The notes under the pieces were generated by a model. It saw only the letters and a list, made by a program, of their open reading frames with translations, ran no database searches and was not told where the DNA came from. DNA of 64,000 nt from Bradyrhizobium jicamae (GTDB lineage: Bacteria > Pseudomonadota > Alphaproteobacteria > Rhizobiales > Xanthobacteraceae), in contig NZ_JAFCJX010000015.1 in NCBI RefSeq assembly GCF_018130695.1, positions 112,001 to 176,000 on the forward strand, in the 5' to 3' direction. Shown in pieces: positions 44,319 through 53,110 of the stretch; the first letter of the stretch is position 1; the number at the start of each line of letters is the position of its first letter. Position numbers and translations under genes: made by a program.

Positions 44319-44975
44319 TTATTTGCGATCGAGCAGCGCGACGATCCGCGCCGGGAAGCTGCGCTCGACGAACAGCGTCTTCACCTCGGCGACGCTGAGA
44401 TAGCGGTCCTTGCCGTCGCCCTTGCCGAGGATGTCGAGCAGCACCGGCCATTCGCCGAGCATCATGATGCGGTAGTAGCCGTGCAGGATTCCCCAGTACC
44501 AGGGATGGTCATCCTTGGCGCGCTGGAAGTTGGCGCGCATGAAGGTCTTGATCTCCGCTGCGTTCAATCCGCGTTCGGTGCCGCCGTCGGGATTGCTGTA
44601 ATCGCTGCCGAACGTCGCGAGCCGCGCGATCTCGTCCTCGTGGACAACAGCGTGCTGATCGAGAATGCGCGAGCCGGCGCCGTGCTTGTCGAGCGGCCCG
44701 TTGCGCAATTGGTCGAGGATCGCGCCTTCGCGCAGGCTCCGGAACGGCGCGCCATTCGCAATCATCGCGACGCCGAAAATCTGCGCGCCGGCGAACAGCG
44801 CGGCGAGGCCGGTCTTGCCGGTGGCGCGCTTGATCGTGTCGGTCAGCTCCGGCAGCGGCACGATGTGGCCGCCGACATAGCCGTTGGCCACCAGCCCACG
44901 CAGGAACGGACAGGGATTATCGGGTGAAACCTCGACCGGCGCAGCCGGCGCCCGGTTTGTCGCGATGTCTTGCAT
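44319..44975 (-). CDS. Conserved hypothetical protein
   Basis: A 218-residue protein I do not recognise. Notable segments are NPCPFLRGLVANGYVGGHIVPLPELTDTI near the N-terminus and HPWYWGILHGYYRIMMLGEWPVLLDILGKGDGKDRYLSVAEVKTLFVERSFPARI at the end. The latter contains a loop resembling a degenerate EF-hand (D at position 5, E at 12, but G at 1 and 3), so calcium binding is doubtful. No signal peptide or clear membrane helix. It is convergent with the hydrolase at 43352, with 19 bases between the stops. It is probably a real gene given its size and codon use. Confidence 0.65.
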   Translation of the reverse strand: MQDIATNRAPAAPVEVSPDNPCPFLRGLVANGYVGGHIVPLPELTDTIKRATGKTGLAALFAGAQIFGVAMIANGAPFRSLREGAILDQLRNGPLDKHGAGSRILDQHAVVHEDEIARLATFGSDYSNPDGGTERGLNAAEIKTFMRANFQRAKDDHPWYWGILHGYYRIMMLGEWPVLLDILGKGDGKDRYLSVAEVKTLFVERSFPARIVALLDRK

Positions 44976-45039
44976 GAAACCACATCCAGAAAAGCATTCT
45001 CTATAGAAAGCAATGCGTTACCGATGGGTTAGGCGGCCG

Positions 45040-46842
45040 TCAGGATTCTGCAGCGAGCTTTATCACCGGTGCAACCAGAGATAGCTTGCCGTAGGGCACG
45101 CCGGCTTTCAAGAGGCCATCGCGATAATGCGCGATGTCGGCGGGGTTCTTCCAATGGAAGTTCCGCAAATGCCGCTCGACGGTGAGGTCGGGATAATTGC
45201 CGAGCAGCGACTGCACGGCTTCCTTGGCCTCGTCGGTCCGGCCGGCCTGCGCGAGCGCGGCGGCGCGCACCGCCAGTCCCTGCAGATGGTTCGGGTTGAG
45301 AACCAGCGCCTCGCGCGACCAGGACAGCGACGCATCATATTGGCCGAGCAGATAATGGCTGAACGCGCTCAGCGCCGCCCACTGATAGCGCGGGTCGCTG
45401 TTGCCGCGCTGCTGGACCGCCATCGAGAACAGCTCGATCGCCTTGCGGTGGTCGCCGATCACCATGTTGCAGATGCCGAGCACGCCGCGCGCGCCCATGT
45501 CGTACGGGTTCAGCTCGATCGCCCGCTTGATGGCGTCCATCGCCGCTTCGTAATGGCCCTGCATCGCGTGCAGATAGGCCAGCAGCGAGAACGCAAAGGA
45601 CGAGCGCGGATCGAGCCGTACGCTGCTTTCGGCCAGGGCGACCGAGGAGGCCCACAAGTCGCGCGTGCTCGCGATCCAGCCGAACTGGGCGCCCTGGATC
45701 TGGATGGTCGCGAGATAGGCGCGCGCGATCGACAAGGCAGGATCGAGTGCGATCGCTTCCTTGAACAGCGCGATCGCGGCTTCGAAATCATCCTTGGTCT
45801 GATGGTAATAGTGCGACAGGCCCTTGAGGAAGCGATCCCAGGCCGTCAGCTCCGACGATGGCGAGCGCGCCGGCGCAGAAGCTTCGGCACGATAGATTTC
45901 CTGTGCGATCGCGGCCGAGAGGTTGGACGTGATCTCGTCCTGCATCGCGAACAGGTCGCCCATGTCGCGGTCGTAGCGGCCGGTCCACAGCTGCTCGCCC
46001 TTTTCGGGTGCGATCAGTTCGGCGGTGACGCGGATCTTGCTGCCGGCGCGCCGCACCGAGCCTTGGATCAGATAGGTGGCGTCGATCTCGCGCGCGATCA
46101 GGCGCGTGCTCAGATTCTTGCCCTTGAACGCGAAGGTCGAGTTGCGGCTCAGCACGCGATAGAAGGACTGCAGCGACAGCGCGTGGATCAGGTCCTCGGT
46201 CAGGCCGTCGGAAAAATACTCGTCCGCGCTGCCGCTCAGATTGTCGAACGGCAGCACGCCGACGATCGCGGTCCGGTACTGGCCGGGCAGATGCGGTCCG
46301 TCCTTCGGGGCTTCCTCGTGGCCGTCGGTGCCTTCAGGCATCCAGGTCCAGACATGGATCGGCTCGCTGATGTTCTTGAAGCGGTGCGGGCCGGCGTCGA
46401 CCAGCGTCACCGCGAGACGCTTGCCGGCCTCGGTGTAGGCCTTGTCCGATACCGCGATGCCGCCGGGTGCAGCCACCGTCTCGAGGCGGACGGCGATGTT
46501 GACGTCGTCGCCGAACACCTCGTCCTCGTCGGCCATGACGTCGCCCATATGGACGCCCATCCGGAAGTGCATGGCACGATCGGCCGGCAGATGCTCGTTG
46601 CGCTCGGCCATCACGGTCTGCATCGCCACCGCGGCTTCGATCGCGCCGATGATGCTCGGAAACTCCAGCAGGAAGCCGTCGCCGGTATTTTTGACGATGC
46701 GGCCGCCATGATTGAGGATGATCGGGTAGATCGCGCTGCGATGGGCCTTGAAAGAGGCATGCGTGCCCGCCTCGTCGGCCCCCATCATGCGGGAATAGCC
46801 GGAGATATCAGCGCAGAGGATGGCGGCGAGCCGTCTTTCCAT
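45040..46842 (-). CDS. Class III adenylate/guanylate cyclase with TolB-like and TPR domains
   Basis: A 600-residue signalling protein. The N-terminal cyclase domain shows both metal aspartates, Asp12 in LCADISGYSRMMG and Asp55 in KNTGDGFLLEF, plus DDVNIAVRLETVAAP for substrate contacts. A TolB-like N-terminal segment (YRTAIVGVLPFDNLSGSADEYFSDGLTEDLI) follows at about residue 190, then at least four to five TPR units to the end. It should make cAMP from ATP in the cytosol. Bradyrhizobium genomes carry many such cyclase-TPR fusions; the input signal is unknown. The start follows GGGAATC and is divergent from the gene at 47083. Confidence 0.9.
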   Translation of the reverse strand: MERRLAAILCADISGYSRMMGADEAGTHASFKAHRSAIYPIILNHGGRIVKNTGDGFLLEFPSIIGAIEAAVAMQTVMAERNEHLPADRAMHFRMGVHMGDVMADEDEVFGDDVNIAVRLETVAAPGGIAVSDKAYTEAGKRLAVTLVDAGPHRFKNISEPIHVWTWMPEGTDGHEEAPKDGPHLPGQYRTAIVGVLPFDNLSGSADEYFSDGLTEDLIHALSLQSFYRVLSRNSTFAFKGKNLSTRLIAREIDATYLIQGSVRRAGSKIRVTAELIAPEKGEQLWTGRYDRDMGDLFAMQDEITSNLSAAIAQEIYRAEASAPARSPSSELTAWDRFLKGLSHYYHQTKDDFEAAIALFKEAIALDPALSIARAYLATIQIQGAQFGWIASTRDLWASSVALAESSVRLDPRSSFAFSLLAYLHAMQGHYEAAMDAIKRAIELNPYDMGARGVLGICNMVIGDHRKAIELFSMAVQQRGNSDPRYQWAALSAFSHYLLGQYDASLSWSREALVLNPNHLQGLAVRAAALAQAGRTDEAKEAVQSLLGNYPDLTVERHLRNFHWKNPADIAHYRDGLLKAGVPYGKLSLVAPVIKLAAES

Positions 46843-47082
46843 GATTCCCTTAGGTCCCGGAGCGGGTCACGCGAGCCGCAACGACCGATTCCAATCCTTC
46901 CAAGACATCTTGTATCTGGCGGAAGTCCGGCCCGGACGCAACCTTATTGCATTCTAACAGGAATTCGCCTGCGGCGAATGATCTTATCCGCCGGGATACT
47001 AATGAATTGATATGTCGCCGGCATGGCGCAGCGTGGCCGGAAAGCCGTTCCGGCTGGTGATTCCCTGTGCTAATGGCGCCCC

Positions 47083-47718
47083 ATGCTCGGCATCCATGAA
47101 CTCTGGCTGTTCGCCCTCTCCGGTCTGCTGCTCAACATCACGCCGGGTCCGGATACCGCCTACATCATCGGCCGCAGCGTCCAGCTCGGCTGGCGGGGCG
47201 GCGCGGCCGCCGCGATCGGGATCTGCTGCGGCTGCCTGGTGCATGTGTTTGGCGCGGCGATCGGCCTGTCGGCGCTGTTGATGGCGTCGTCGGCGGCTTT
47301 TACCGTCGTCAAGCTGGTCGGCGCGGCCTATCTCGTGATCACGGGGTTGCAGATGCTGCTGTCGCGCACGCAGCCGATCGCGGATGCCGCTAGTCAGCGT
47401 GGCGAGACCTCGATCTCGCGGGTGTTCTGGCAGGGCGCGCTCACCAACATCCTCAATCCGAAGGTGGCGCTGTTCTTCCTCGCCTTCCTGCCGCAATTCG
47501 TCGCCGCCGATTCGCCGCACAAGACGGCGGCGTTTTTGCTGCTCGGGCTGATCTTCATCTTCAACGGCACGCTGTGGTGCCTCGGTGTGGCAGCGTTTGC
47601 CGCCCGCGCCGCCAGCCGCATCCGCAACTCCGGCAATGCCATCGCATGGATTAACCGGACGCTCGGCGGCCTGTTCGTCTATCTCGGTATCCGCGTCGCG
47701 CTGCTCGAAGCGCGCTGA
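47083..47718 (+). CDS. LysE family amino-acid exporter (translocator)
   Basis: A 211-residue protein with six predicted membrane helices. The family motif is plain: ELWLFALSGLLLNITPGPDTAYIIGRSVQLGWRGGAAAAIGICCG (with the G-P-D-T segment), and WQGALTNILNPKVALFFLAFLPQF is the typical fourth helix region. LysE/RhtB proteins export amino acids or related small molecules; the substrate cannot be inferred. The start ATG at 47083 has no strong ribosome site nearby. It is divergent from the cyclase gene. Confidence 0.9.
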   Translation: MLGIHELWLFALSGLLLNITPGPDTAYIIGRSVQLGWRGGAAAAIGICCGCLVHVFGAAIGLSALLMASSAAFTVVKLVGAAYLVITGLQMLLSRTQPIADAASQRGETSISRVFWQGALTNILNPKVALFFLAFLPQFVAADSPHKTAAFLLLGLIFIFNGTLWCLGVAAFAARAASRIRNSGNAIAWINRTLGGLFVYLGIRVALLEAR

Positions 47719-47782
47719 CAATAGCGTTTTCGAGCGAAGTGGCTTCCGGTTCGCGTGAAGAAAACGCGTCAAAACCAAAAAG

Positions 47783-48535
47783 CTAACCGTGCAATTTCAG
47801 CAGCGCGCTGCCGGCGAGGTAGAGGCCGAGCAGGATCATCGCGATCAGGAACCAGCGGCGGAATACCTCGGGCTGCATCCGCGATCGCACCGACTGGCCG
47901 ATGAACATGCCGACGAACGACGCCACCATCGCGACCGCGCCCGGGAGCGCGGTTGCGGCCGTCAGCAGGCCCGAGCTCGTCAGGTTGAAGGCGAGTGCGA
48001 CGGTTGCGGTGGTGAAGAACACGCCGAGTGCCTGCACCAACTCGTCCTTCTCCATCCCGATCGCCTGCATGAAGGGCATCGAGGGAATCACCTGCACACC
48101 GGTCGCGGCCGAGATCAGTCCGGTGAGAACGCCGACGATGCCGCCGATCCACTTCTCGTCGCGCCGCGCGACCTTGAAGCTGAACTTGCTTAAGCCCACG
48201 ACGGCGTAGATCACGAGCAGCGCGCCGAGCACCACGGTGCCGTAGGGCGCATAGGGACCGGTCAGCAGTCCCGCATTGAGCCAGATGCCGACGACGGTGC
48301 CGAGCATCAACGGCCACAGCCGCTTGACGATGTCGCGCAGATACGGGCCGACGAAGGTCTGCCAGATGTTGGTGACGATCGCCGGCACGATCACGATCGC
48401 GATCGCCTGGCCCGGCGGCATGGTGACCGCGAGCAGGCCCATCGAGACGGTCGGCAGCCCGAGCCCCAGCGTGCCCTTGACGAAGCCGGCGAGCAGGAAG
48501 GCGAAGGCGATCAGGATCAGCATGTGGTCGATCAT
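47783..48535 (-). CDS. TauE/SafE family sulfite/organosulfonate exporter
   Basis: A 250-residue inner-membrane protein with about eight helices. The N-terminal motif LILIAFAFLLAGFVKGTLGLGLPTVSMGLL is the diagnostic TauE/SafE repeat, and the partner repeat in the second half is WIGGIVGVLTGLISAATGVQVIPSMPFMQAIG. Members move sulfur-containing or other small anions; no substrate can be assigned. ATG 48535 is the first sensible start. It is divergent from the LysR gene, 86 bases apart, so the regulator probably controls it. Confidence 0.88.
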   Translation of the reverse strand: MIDHMLILIAFAFLLAGFVKGTLGLGLPTVSMGLLAVTMPPGQAIAIVIVPAIVTNIWQTFVGPYLRDIVKRLWPLMLGTVVGIWLNAGLLTGPYAPYGTVVLGALLVIYAVVGLSKFSFKVARRDEKWIGGIVGVLTGLISAATGVQVIPSMPFMQAIGMEKDELVQALGVFFTTATVALAFNLTSSGLLTAATALPGAVAMVASFVGMFIGQSVRSRMQPEVFRRWFLIAMILLGLYLAGSALLKLHG

Positions 48536-48621
48536 GTCAGCACATTGACCGAAGGAGCGGATCGGCACAATCTGGAGGTTACGGAGCGAGCCTTCGGTTC
48601 CTCCGTAGGCAGAAAGCGGAC

Positions 48622-49515
48622 ATGCGGTTTGATCTGGTCGATTTGCAGCTGTTCATCGCGGTGGCGGACGCGCGCAGCATCACGCAAGGCGCGCAGCGCG
48701 CCAACATGGCGCTGGCCTCCGCCAGCGAGCGCATCAAGGGGCTCGAGGACGCGCTCGGCGTCGCGCTCCTGAAACGCGGCCGCCGCGGCGTCGAATTGAC
48801 CGCGGCCGGCGAGAGCCTGCTCGATCACGCCCGCATCGTGATCCACAATGTCGAGGCGCTGCAGGGCGATCTGTCGGCCTATGCCACCGGCGTTCGCGCC
48901 AGCGTGCTGCTGCTCGCCAACACCTCGGGGCTGTCGGAGCATCTGCCGCGCGCGCTCGCCGCCTTCCTGCACGCGCATCCCGACATCAATGTCGACGTCG
49001 AGGAGCGCGAGAGCGCCGATATCGCGGCCGCGATCGCCAGCGGTGCCGCCGATCTCGGCTTCGCCGCCGAGCACGCGCTGCCCGACAGTGTCGAGCGCTT
49101 TCTGTTCAGCGAGGACCGGCTGACCCTGGTGGCCGCGAAGCGCAGCGATCTCGGCAATCGCCGCCAGATCGACTTCCAGGAGGTGGTCGGGCGCGATTTC
49201 GTCGGGCTCACGGCCTCGACCGCGCTGCAGGTTCACATCTCCCGCCACGCCGCCAAGCTCGGCGCCCGCCTGCGTTTCCGCGCTCGCCTGCGCGATTTCG
49301 ATGCGATCTGCCAGATGGTCGCGGCCGATGTCGGCGTTGCCGTCGTGCCGGAGACCGCGGCACGCCGATGCGCGCGATCGATGCCGATCGTCGCGATCCG
49401 GATCCGCGACGGCTGGGCCAATCGCCGGCTCACCATCTGCGCCCGCAGTTTCAAGGCGCTGCCGCGGCCGGCGAAGCAGCTGGTGGATTATCTGCGCGCT
49501 GAAGTTCAGCGCTGA
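48622..49515 (+). CDS. LysR family transcriptional regulator
   Basis: A 297-residue protein. The winged HTH is at the N-terminus (LQLFIAVADARSITQGAQRANMALASASERIKGLEDALGVALLKRGRRGVELTAAGESLLDHARIV), followed by a periplasmic-binding-like effector domain (VLLLANTSGLSEHLPRALAAFLHAHPDINVDVEERESADI). It is divergent from the TauE gene and convergent with the Bug protein gene, with two bases between stops. LysR regulators usually control their divergent neighbour in response to a small molecule; the ligand is unknown. Confidence 0.9.
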   Translation: MRFDLVDLQLFIAVADARSITQGAQRANMALASASERIKGLEDALGVALLKRGRRGVELTAAGESLLDHARIVIHNVEALQGDLSAYATGVRASVLLLANTSGLSEHLPRALAAFLHAHPDINVDVEERESADIAAAIASGAADLGFAAEHALPDSVERFLFSEDRLTLVAAKRSDLGNRRQIDFQEVVGRDFVGLTASTALQVHISRHAAKLGARLRFRARLRDFDAICQMVAADVGVAVVPETAARRCARSMPIVAIRIRDGWANRRLTICARSFKALPRPAKQLVDYLRAEVQR

Positions 49516-49517
49516 CG

Positions 49518-50486
49518 CTACTTCGTCGTCGCGATGCCGGAATCCTTGATCACCTTGGCCCATTTCGCCGTCTCGCCGGCGATGAAGGCGCGGAAGTGAT
49601 CGGGCGTATCGCCGACCGGGGTCATGCCCTGCTCGGCGAGCTTTGATTTGACGCCCGCATCGGCGAGCGCCGTCGCTGCGGCCTTGTTCAGCGTGGCGAT
49701 GACGGCCGGCGGCGTCGCGGCTGGAGCGATCATGCCGTACCAGTTCTCGGCACGGACGTCGGGCATGCCGAGCTCGGCCGTGGTCGGCACGTCGGGCGCG
49801 GTCGCCGCACGTTCCGGCGCGCCGAGCGCGATCGGCCGCAGCGCGCCGCTTCTGACATGCGGCAGGATCGCCGGCAGGTCGAGGAAGGTCATCTCGACCT
49901 GTTGCCCGAGCAGGTCGTTCACCGCGGGCGCAGCGCCGCGATAGGGCACGTGGACGATGTCGACCTTCGCGGTGAGCTTGAACAACTCGCCGGCGAGGTG
50001 CGGCAGGCTGCCGGGGCCGGTCGAGGCGAAGTTGAGTTTCCCCGGTTGCGCCTTGGCGAGCGCGACCAGCTCGGTCATGTTCCTGGCCGGCACGTTGCTG
50101 GTGACGACGAGCATCTCGGGTACGGTGACGCAGAGCGTGACCGGCGCAAAATCCTTCAGCGCGTCGTAGGGGATCTTCTCCATGCTCTGGTTGATCGCAA
50201 GCGCGCCGGCATTGACGATGCCGATCGTGTAGCCGTCGGGATTGGCCTTCGCGACCGCGTCGGTGCCGAGCGTGCCGCCCTGGCCGCCGCGATTGTCGAT
50301 CACGATTGGCTGCTTCATCAGTTCCGACATCTTCTGCCCGACGATGCGGGCGACGATGTCGTTGGGGCCGCCGGCGGGGAAGGGCACGATCAGCTTGATC
50401 GGTTTGGTCGGGAAATCCTGCGCGAGAGCCAGGCTCGGTATCAGGCCCAGCAGGACCCCTGCCAACAGTCTGCAGCCCATCCGCAT
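49518..50486 (-). CDS. Bug family tripartite tricarboxylate-type solute-binding protein
   Basis: A 322-residue periplasmic receptor. The signal peptide is MRMGCRLLAGVLLGLIPSLALA; the mature chain opens QDFPTKPIKLIVPFPAGGPNDIVARIVGQKMSEL, the family hallmark, and NRGGQGGTLGTDAVAKANPDGYTIG and AGTYPSLPHLAGELF-like loops shape the binding cleft. ATG 50486 has GGAGG eight bases upstream. No TctA/TctB membrane genes are next to it, as is common for these expanded orphans in rhizobia and betaproteobacteria. The ligand is probably a carboxylated small molecule. Confidence 0.9.
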   Translation of the reverse strand: MRMGCRLLAGVLLGLIPSLALAQDFPTKPIKLIVPFPAGGPNDIVARIVGQKMSELMKQPIVIDNRGGQGGTLGTDAVAKANPDGYTIGIVNAGALAINQSMEKIPYDALKDFAPVTLCVTVPEMLVVTSNVPARNMTELVALAKAQPGKLNFASTGPGSLPHLAGELFKLTAKVDIVHVPYRGAAPAVNDLLGQQVEMTFLDLPAILPHVRSGALRPIALGAPERAATAPDVPTTAELGMPDVRAENWYGMIAPAATPPAVIATLNKAAATALADAGVKSKLAEQGMTPVGDTPDHFRAFIAGETAKWAKVIKDSGIATTK

Positions 50487-50560
50487 TCGCAGCGCCTCCC
50501 TGACTTTTCTCGTTGGCGTCAGGATGAGGGCAGAGGAGGCGTTCGGCAACAGTGAAATTG

Positions 50561-51340
50561 TTACGCGTTGAGCAGCTTCATCGCCGCTTCATGCACGCGG
50601 GGATCGCCGGCGGCGATGATGCGGCCGCCCTTTTGTGCCGGCTTGCCGTCCCAGGTGGTGACGATGCCGCCGGCGCCGGTGACGATCGGGATCAGGGCTG
50701 CGATGTCGTAGGCCTTCAGCTCGGTCTCGACAACGAGGTCGAGATGGCCAGCCGCGAGCATGCAGTAGGAGTAGCAATCGCCGCCATAGCGGGTCAGCTT
50801 GGCCGCGCCCTCGATCCGCTGGAAGCGGGCGCGATCATCCTCTTTCATCAGCAGCGGGCTCGTGGTGTAGGCCGTCGCCTCCTTCAGCGACGAGCAGCGC
50901 CGCACCGTCAGCTTCCGCGCGCCGGTCGGGCCGGCGTAAGTCGCCGAGCCGCTGTCGCCCAGGAAGCGCTCGCCGATATAGGGCTGGTGCATCATGCCGA
51001 ACACCGGCGTGCCCTTGTGCAAGAGCGCGATCAGCGTGCCCCAGATCGGAAAGCCCGCGATGAAGGATTTGGTGCCGTCGATCGGATCGAGCACCCAGAC
51101 GTAGTCGGCGTCCTCGCGCTCATTGCCGAACTCCTCGCCGACGATGCCGTGCTGAGGGAAGTTCGCCTTGATCAGCCGCCGCATCACCGCTTCGGCCGCG
51201 CGATCGGCCTCGGTGACCGGATCGAAGTCGCTGGCGCTCTTGTTGTCGATCGACAGCGAGGTGCGGAAGAACGGCAGAATGGTTTCGCCGGAAGCGGTGG
51301 CGAGCCGGCCGATGAAGGCGGTGAAATCGATGACCGTCAC
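50561..51340 (-). CDS. hisN: Histidinol-phosphatase, inositol monophosphatase family
   Basis: A 259-residue Mg2+-dependent phosphatase starting with GTG at 51340, with GGAA five bases upstream. The metal-binding motifs are GEEFGNERED (Glu), DYVWVLDPIDGTKSFIAG (the D-P-I-D-G-T signature near residue 85) and TELKAYDIAALIPIVTGAGG (the terminal Asp). The HisN-type members dephosphorylate histidinol phosphate in histidine synthesis; general inositol-phosphatase activity is the alternative. It stands alone next to the Bug gene, without other his genes. The start was preferred over one 24 codons upstream because the latter adds a non-conserved piece. Confidence 0.9.
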   Translation of the reverse strand: MTVIDFTAFIGRLATASGETILPFFRTSLSIDNKSASDFDPVTEADRAAEAVMRRLIKANFPQHGIVGEEFGNEREDADYVWVLDPIDGTKSFIAGFPIWGTLIALLHKGTPVFGMMHQPYIGERFLGDSGSATYAGPTGARKLTVRRCSSLKEATAYTTSPLLMKEDDRARFQRIEGAAKLTRYGGDCYSYCMLAAGHLDLVVETELKAYDIAALIPIVTGAGGIVTTWDGKPAQKGGRIIAAGDPRVHEAAMKLLNA

Positions 51341-51690
51341 GGCAGTTCCTTCGGGGGTCTTTGGACGCGCAGCATTCCGCTTGTCACTCTTGCCTAGCTC
51401 AATCCGATGCACGGCGCACGATTAACGGAGCGTTATCCCGCGCCAACTCGCGCTTGGACTTTCGCTTTGGCTTCGCTTTCGCGCCTCAAGGCCGTTCACG
51501 AACCCGCGAGTTCCGGTATACGGGCTATGCAATTTGTGCCGGGCAGCTGTCTTTCCGTCGCAAGTAACTGAATTTTCTTCTGAATTCTATATCTGGCCGG
51601 TTCGGGCATATTCGTTAGTCCACTAAAGATTATGCCTCATACCTTTCGAAAGTTCTTGCGTTTTGTGCAGCGCGGCCGCATATTGTTGCG
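51341..51690. other. Non-coding interval upstream of hisN
   Basis: About 350 bases with an AT-rich segment (GAATTTTCTTCTGAATTCTATATC, 51570-51593). It should hold the hisN promoter on the minus strand and, further right, the sRNA promoter. No conserved gene or hairpin was recognised before the sRNA. Confidence 0.5.
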
Positions 51691-51777
51691 GTGCGGTAGC
51701 GCCTCGCGCTATCGCTGCCCTCCTTGGGCGTTTCCTCCCTAGACTTGGGCCGCTTGTCATTCAAGCGGCCCTTTTTT
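51691..51777 (+). ncRNA. Candidate trans-acting sRNA, alpha-r8 (MmgR-like) family
   Basis: The segment has the anatomy of an Hfq-type sRNA of about 87 nt: an upstream -35/-10 pair (CTTGCG at 51655, CATATT at 51679, spacing 18), a first hairpin TAGCGC(CTC)GCGCTA at 51697-51711, an unpaired stretch containing TTTCCTCCCT (51731-51740), and a strong terminator. The 10-mer UUUCCUCCCU is, as I recall, the invariant core of the alpha-r8 family, whose Sinorhizobium member MmgR limits polyhydroxybutyrate accumulation. It is an anti-Shine-Dalgarno-like seed. No overlapping gene exists. Confidence 0.8.
51747..51777 (+). terminator. Rho-independent terminator of the sRNA
   Basis: GGGCCGCTTG and CAAGCGGCCC form a perfect 10-bp stem around TCATT, followed by six Ts and CTT. 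It is not preceded by a protein gene on this strand, which is why an RNA gene was sought. Confidence 0.92.
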
Positions 51778-51899
51778 CTTTTGGGCGCTCTTTTCCTGGG
51801 TGCGATGAATCCGTGCTCACAGCGCGCGGACGCGTGATGAACTCGGAATCATTTCGGAACCTGCACGCGCCGGCGACACGCCCGCGATCGGAAGCGGCT

Positions 51900-52787
51900 T
51901 TACTCTGCGGCGGCCTGGAACGGCCCGAGATCGCCAAGCGGAACTTTCGCCAGCGCCTCCGCCAGCACGGCGAAATCGGCGGCGACTTGCGCGAAGCGCG
52001 GTCCGCGCTCCCGGCGGCGCTCATCCATGTAAACGGCGCGGTTGAGCTCGATCTGCACGGTGTGCAGGCCGCTGGCCGGATTGCCGTAATGCTCGGTGAT
52101 GAAGCCGCCGGCATAGGGCTTGTTGCGTCCGGTCGAATAGCCGAGCGAGCCCAGCGTCTGCTCGACCAGGTCGGGCAGCAGCGGCGCGCAGCTCGTGCCG
52201 TAGCGGTCGCCGATCACCACGTCGGGGCGCCGCGGCTCGTCTCTGCTGACGCCGACCGACGGCATCGAATGGCAGTCGACCAGGATCACGGTGCCGAACG
52301 CCTGATGCGCCTTGTTGATCAGCCGGCGCAGCGCGCGATGATAGGGCTTGTAGAGCACCTCGATGCGGGAGAGCGCTTCCTCGACATTGAGTCGCTCGCG
52401 ATAGATCTCCTGGCCGTCGCCGACCACGCGCGGAATGGTGCCGAGACCGCCGGCGACGCGCATCGAGCGGGTGTTGGCAAAACTCGGCAGCCGCCCGGTG
52501 AACATCCTGGGATCGAGCTCATAGGGCTCGCGGTTCACGTCGACATAGGAGCGCGGGAAGTTGACGCGCACGGTCGGGAAGCCGCTGACAGCGAGACCTG
52601 AGATCAGCTCGTCCATGAAGGAATCTTCGGAGCGTCGCAGCGCGGCGAGATCGATTCGCGACGCGTTCACGAACTCCGCCGGATAGACCGAGCCGGAATG
52701 CGGGGAGTTGAAGATGATCGGCGCCCGCCAGCTCGAGGGCTCCACGATCTCGAACGGAGGCGACAATTCGCCCTCAAACTCGGTCAT
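51900..52787 (-). CDS. N-formylglutamate amidohydrolase (HutG-type)
   Basis: A 295-residue zinc-dependent hydrolase. Family landmarks are WRAPIIFNSPHSGSVYP near the N-terminus (with a metal His), DSFMDELISGL, LVDCHSMPSVG (a second metal site) and the C-terminal IELNRAVYMDE. It releases formate and glutamate from N-formylglutamate, a step in one histidine-degradation route, but orphan copies also act on related formyl amides. No other hut genes are close. ATG 52787 was preferred to GTG 52820, which would add 11 residues; the ribosome site is not decisive. Confidence 0.87.
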   Translation of the reverse strand: MTEFEGELSPPFEIVEPSSWRAPIIFNSPHSGSVYPAEFVNASRIDLAALRRSEDSFMDELISGLAVSGFPTVRVNFPRSYVDVNREPYELDPRMFTGRLPSFANTRSMRVAGGLGTIPRVVGDGQEIYRERLNVEEALSRIEVLYKPYHRALRRLINKAHQAFGTVILVDCHSMPSVGVSRDEPRRPDVVIGDRYGTSCAPLLPDLVEQTLGSLGYSTGRNKPYAGGFITEHYGNPASGLHTVQIELNRAVYMDERRRERGPRFAQVAADFAVLAEALAKVPLGDLGPFQAAAE

Positions 52788-53110
52788 TCCCTTGGCGCCG
52801 TCCCTTTGATCCGCCTCCACCTCTCAGAAAAAAGATTCTGCCGGAAAAGCGGAGGTTTTATGGGCGGGCATTGTCCGTAATCGCGGGGCCGCTGCCAAGC
52901 GAAAAGAGTGGGCGGCGCGCTGGAACGCGTCTTAAGAACAACAAATGCCGCAGCCCGTCGATCCGGCAGGCGTTGATTTCAAGCCGCCGCGGGTCCACAA
53001 ATAGGCCACGCTCGCGGCCGACGCTGACCGCCAACCTTCACCCGAAATTTACCGTCTGTCGGGCTTAGTGTGCTTCACTGATCCTCCAGCCGGATTCGAC
53101 TCGTCCTGCC
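52788..53110. other. Non-coding interval between the hydrolase and cpdR
   Basis: About 320 bases separating two divergent genes. It should hold both promoters. No palindrome, RNA gene or credible frame was recognised; CGAAATTTACCGTC occurs about 70 bases before cpdR, without a clear promoter pair. Confidence 0.5.
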
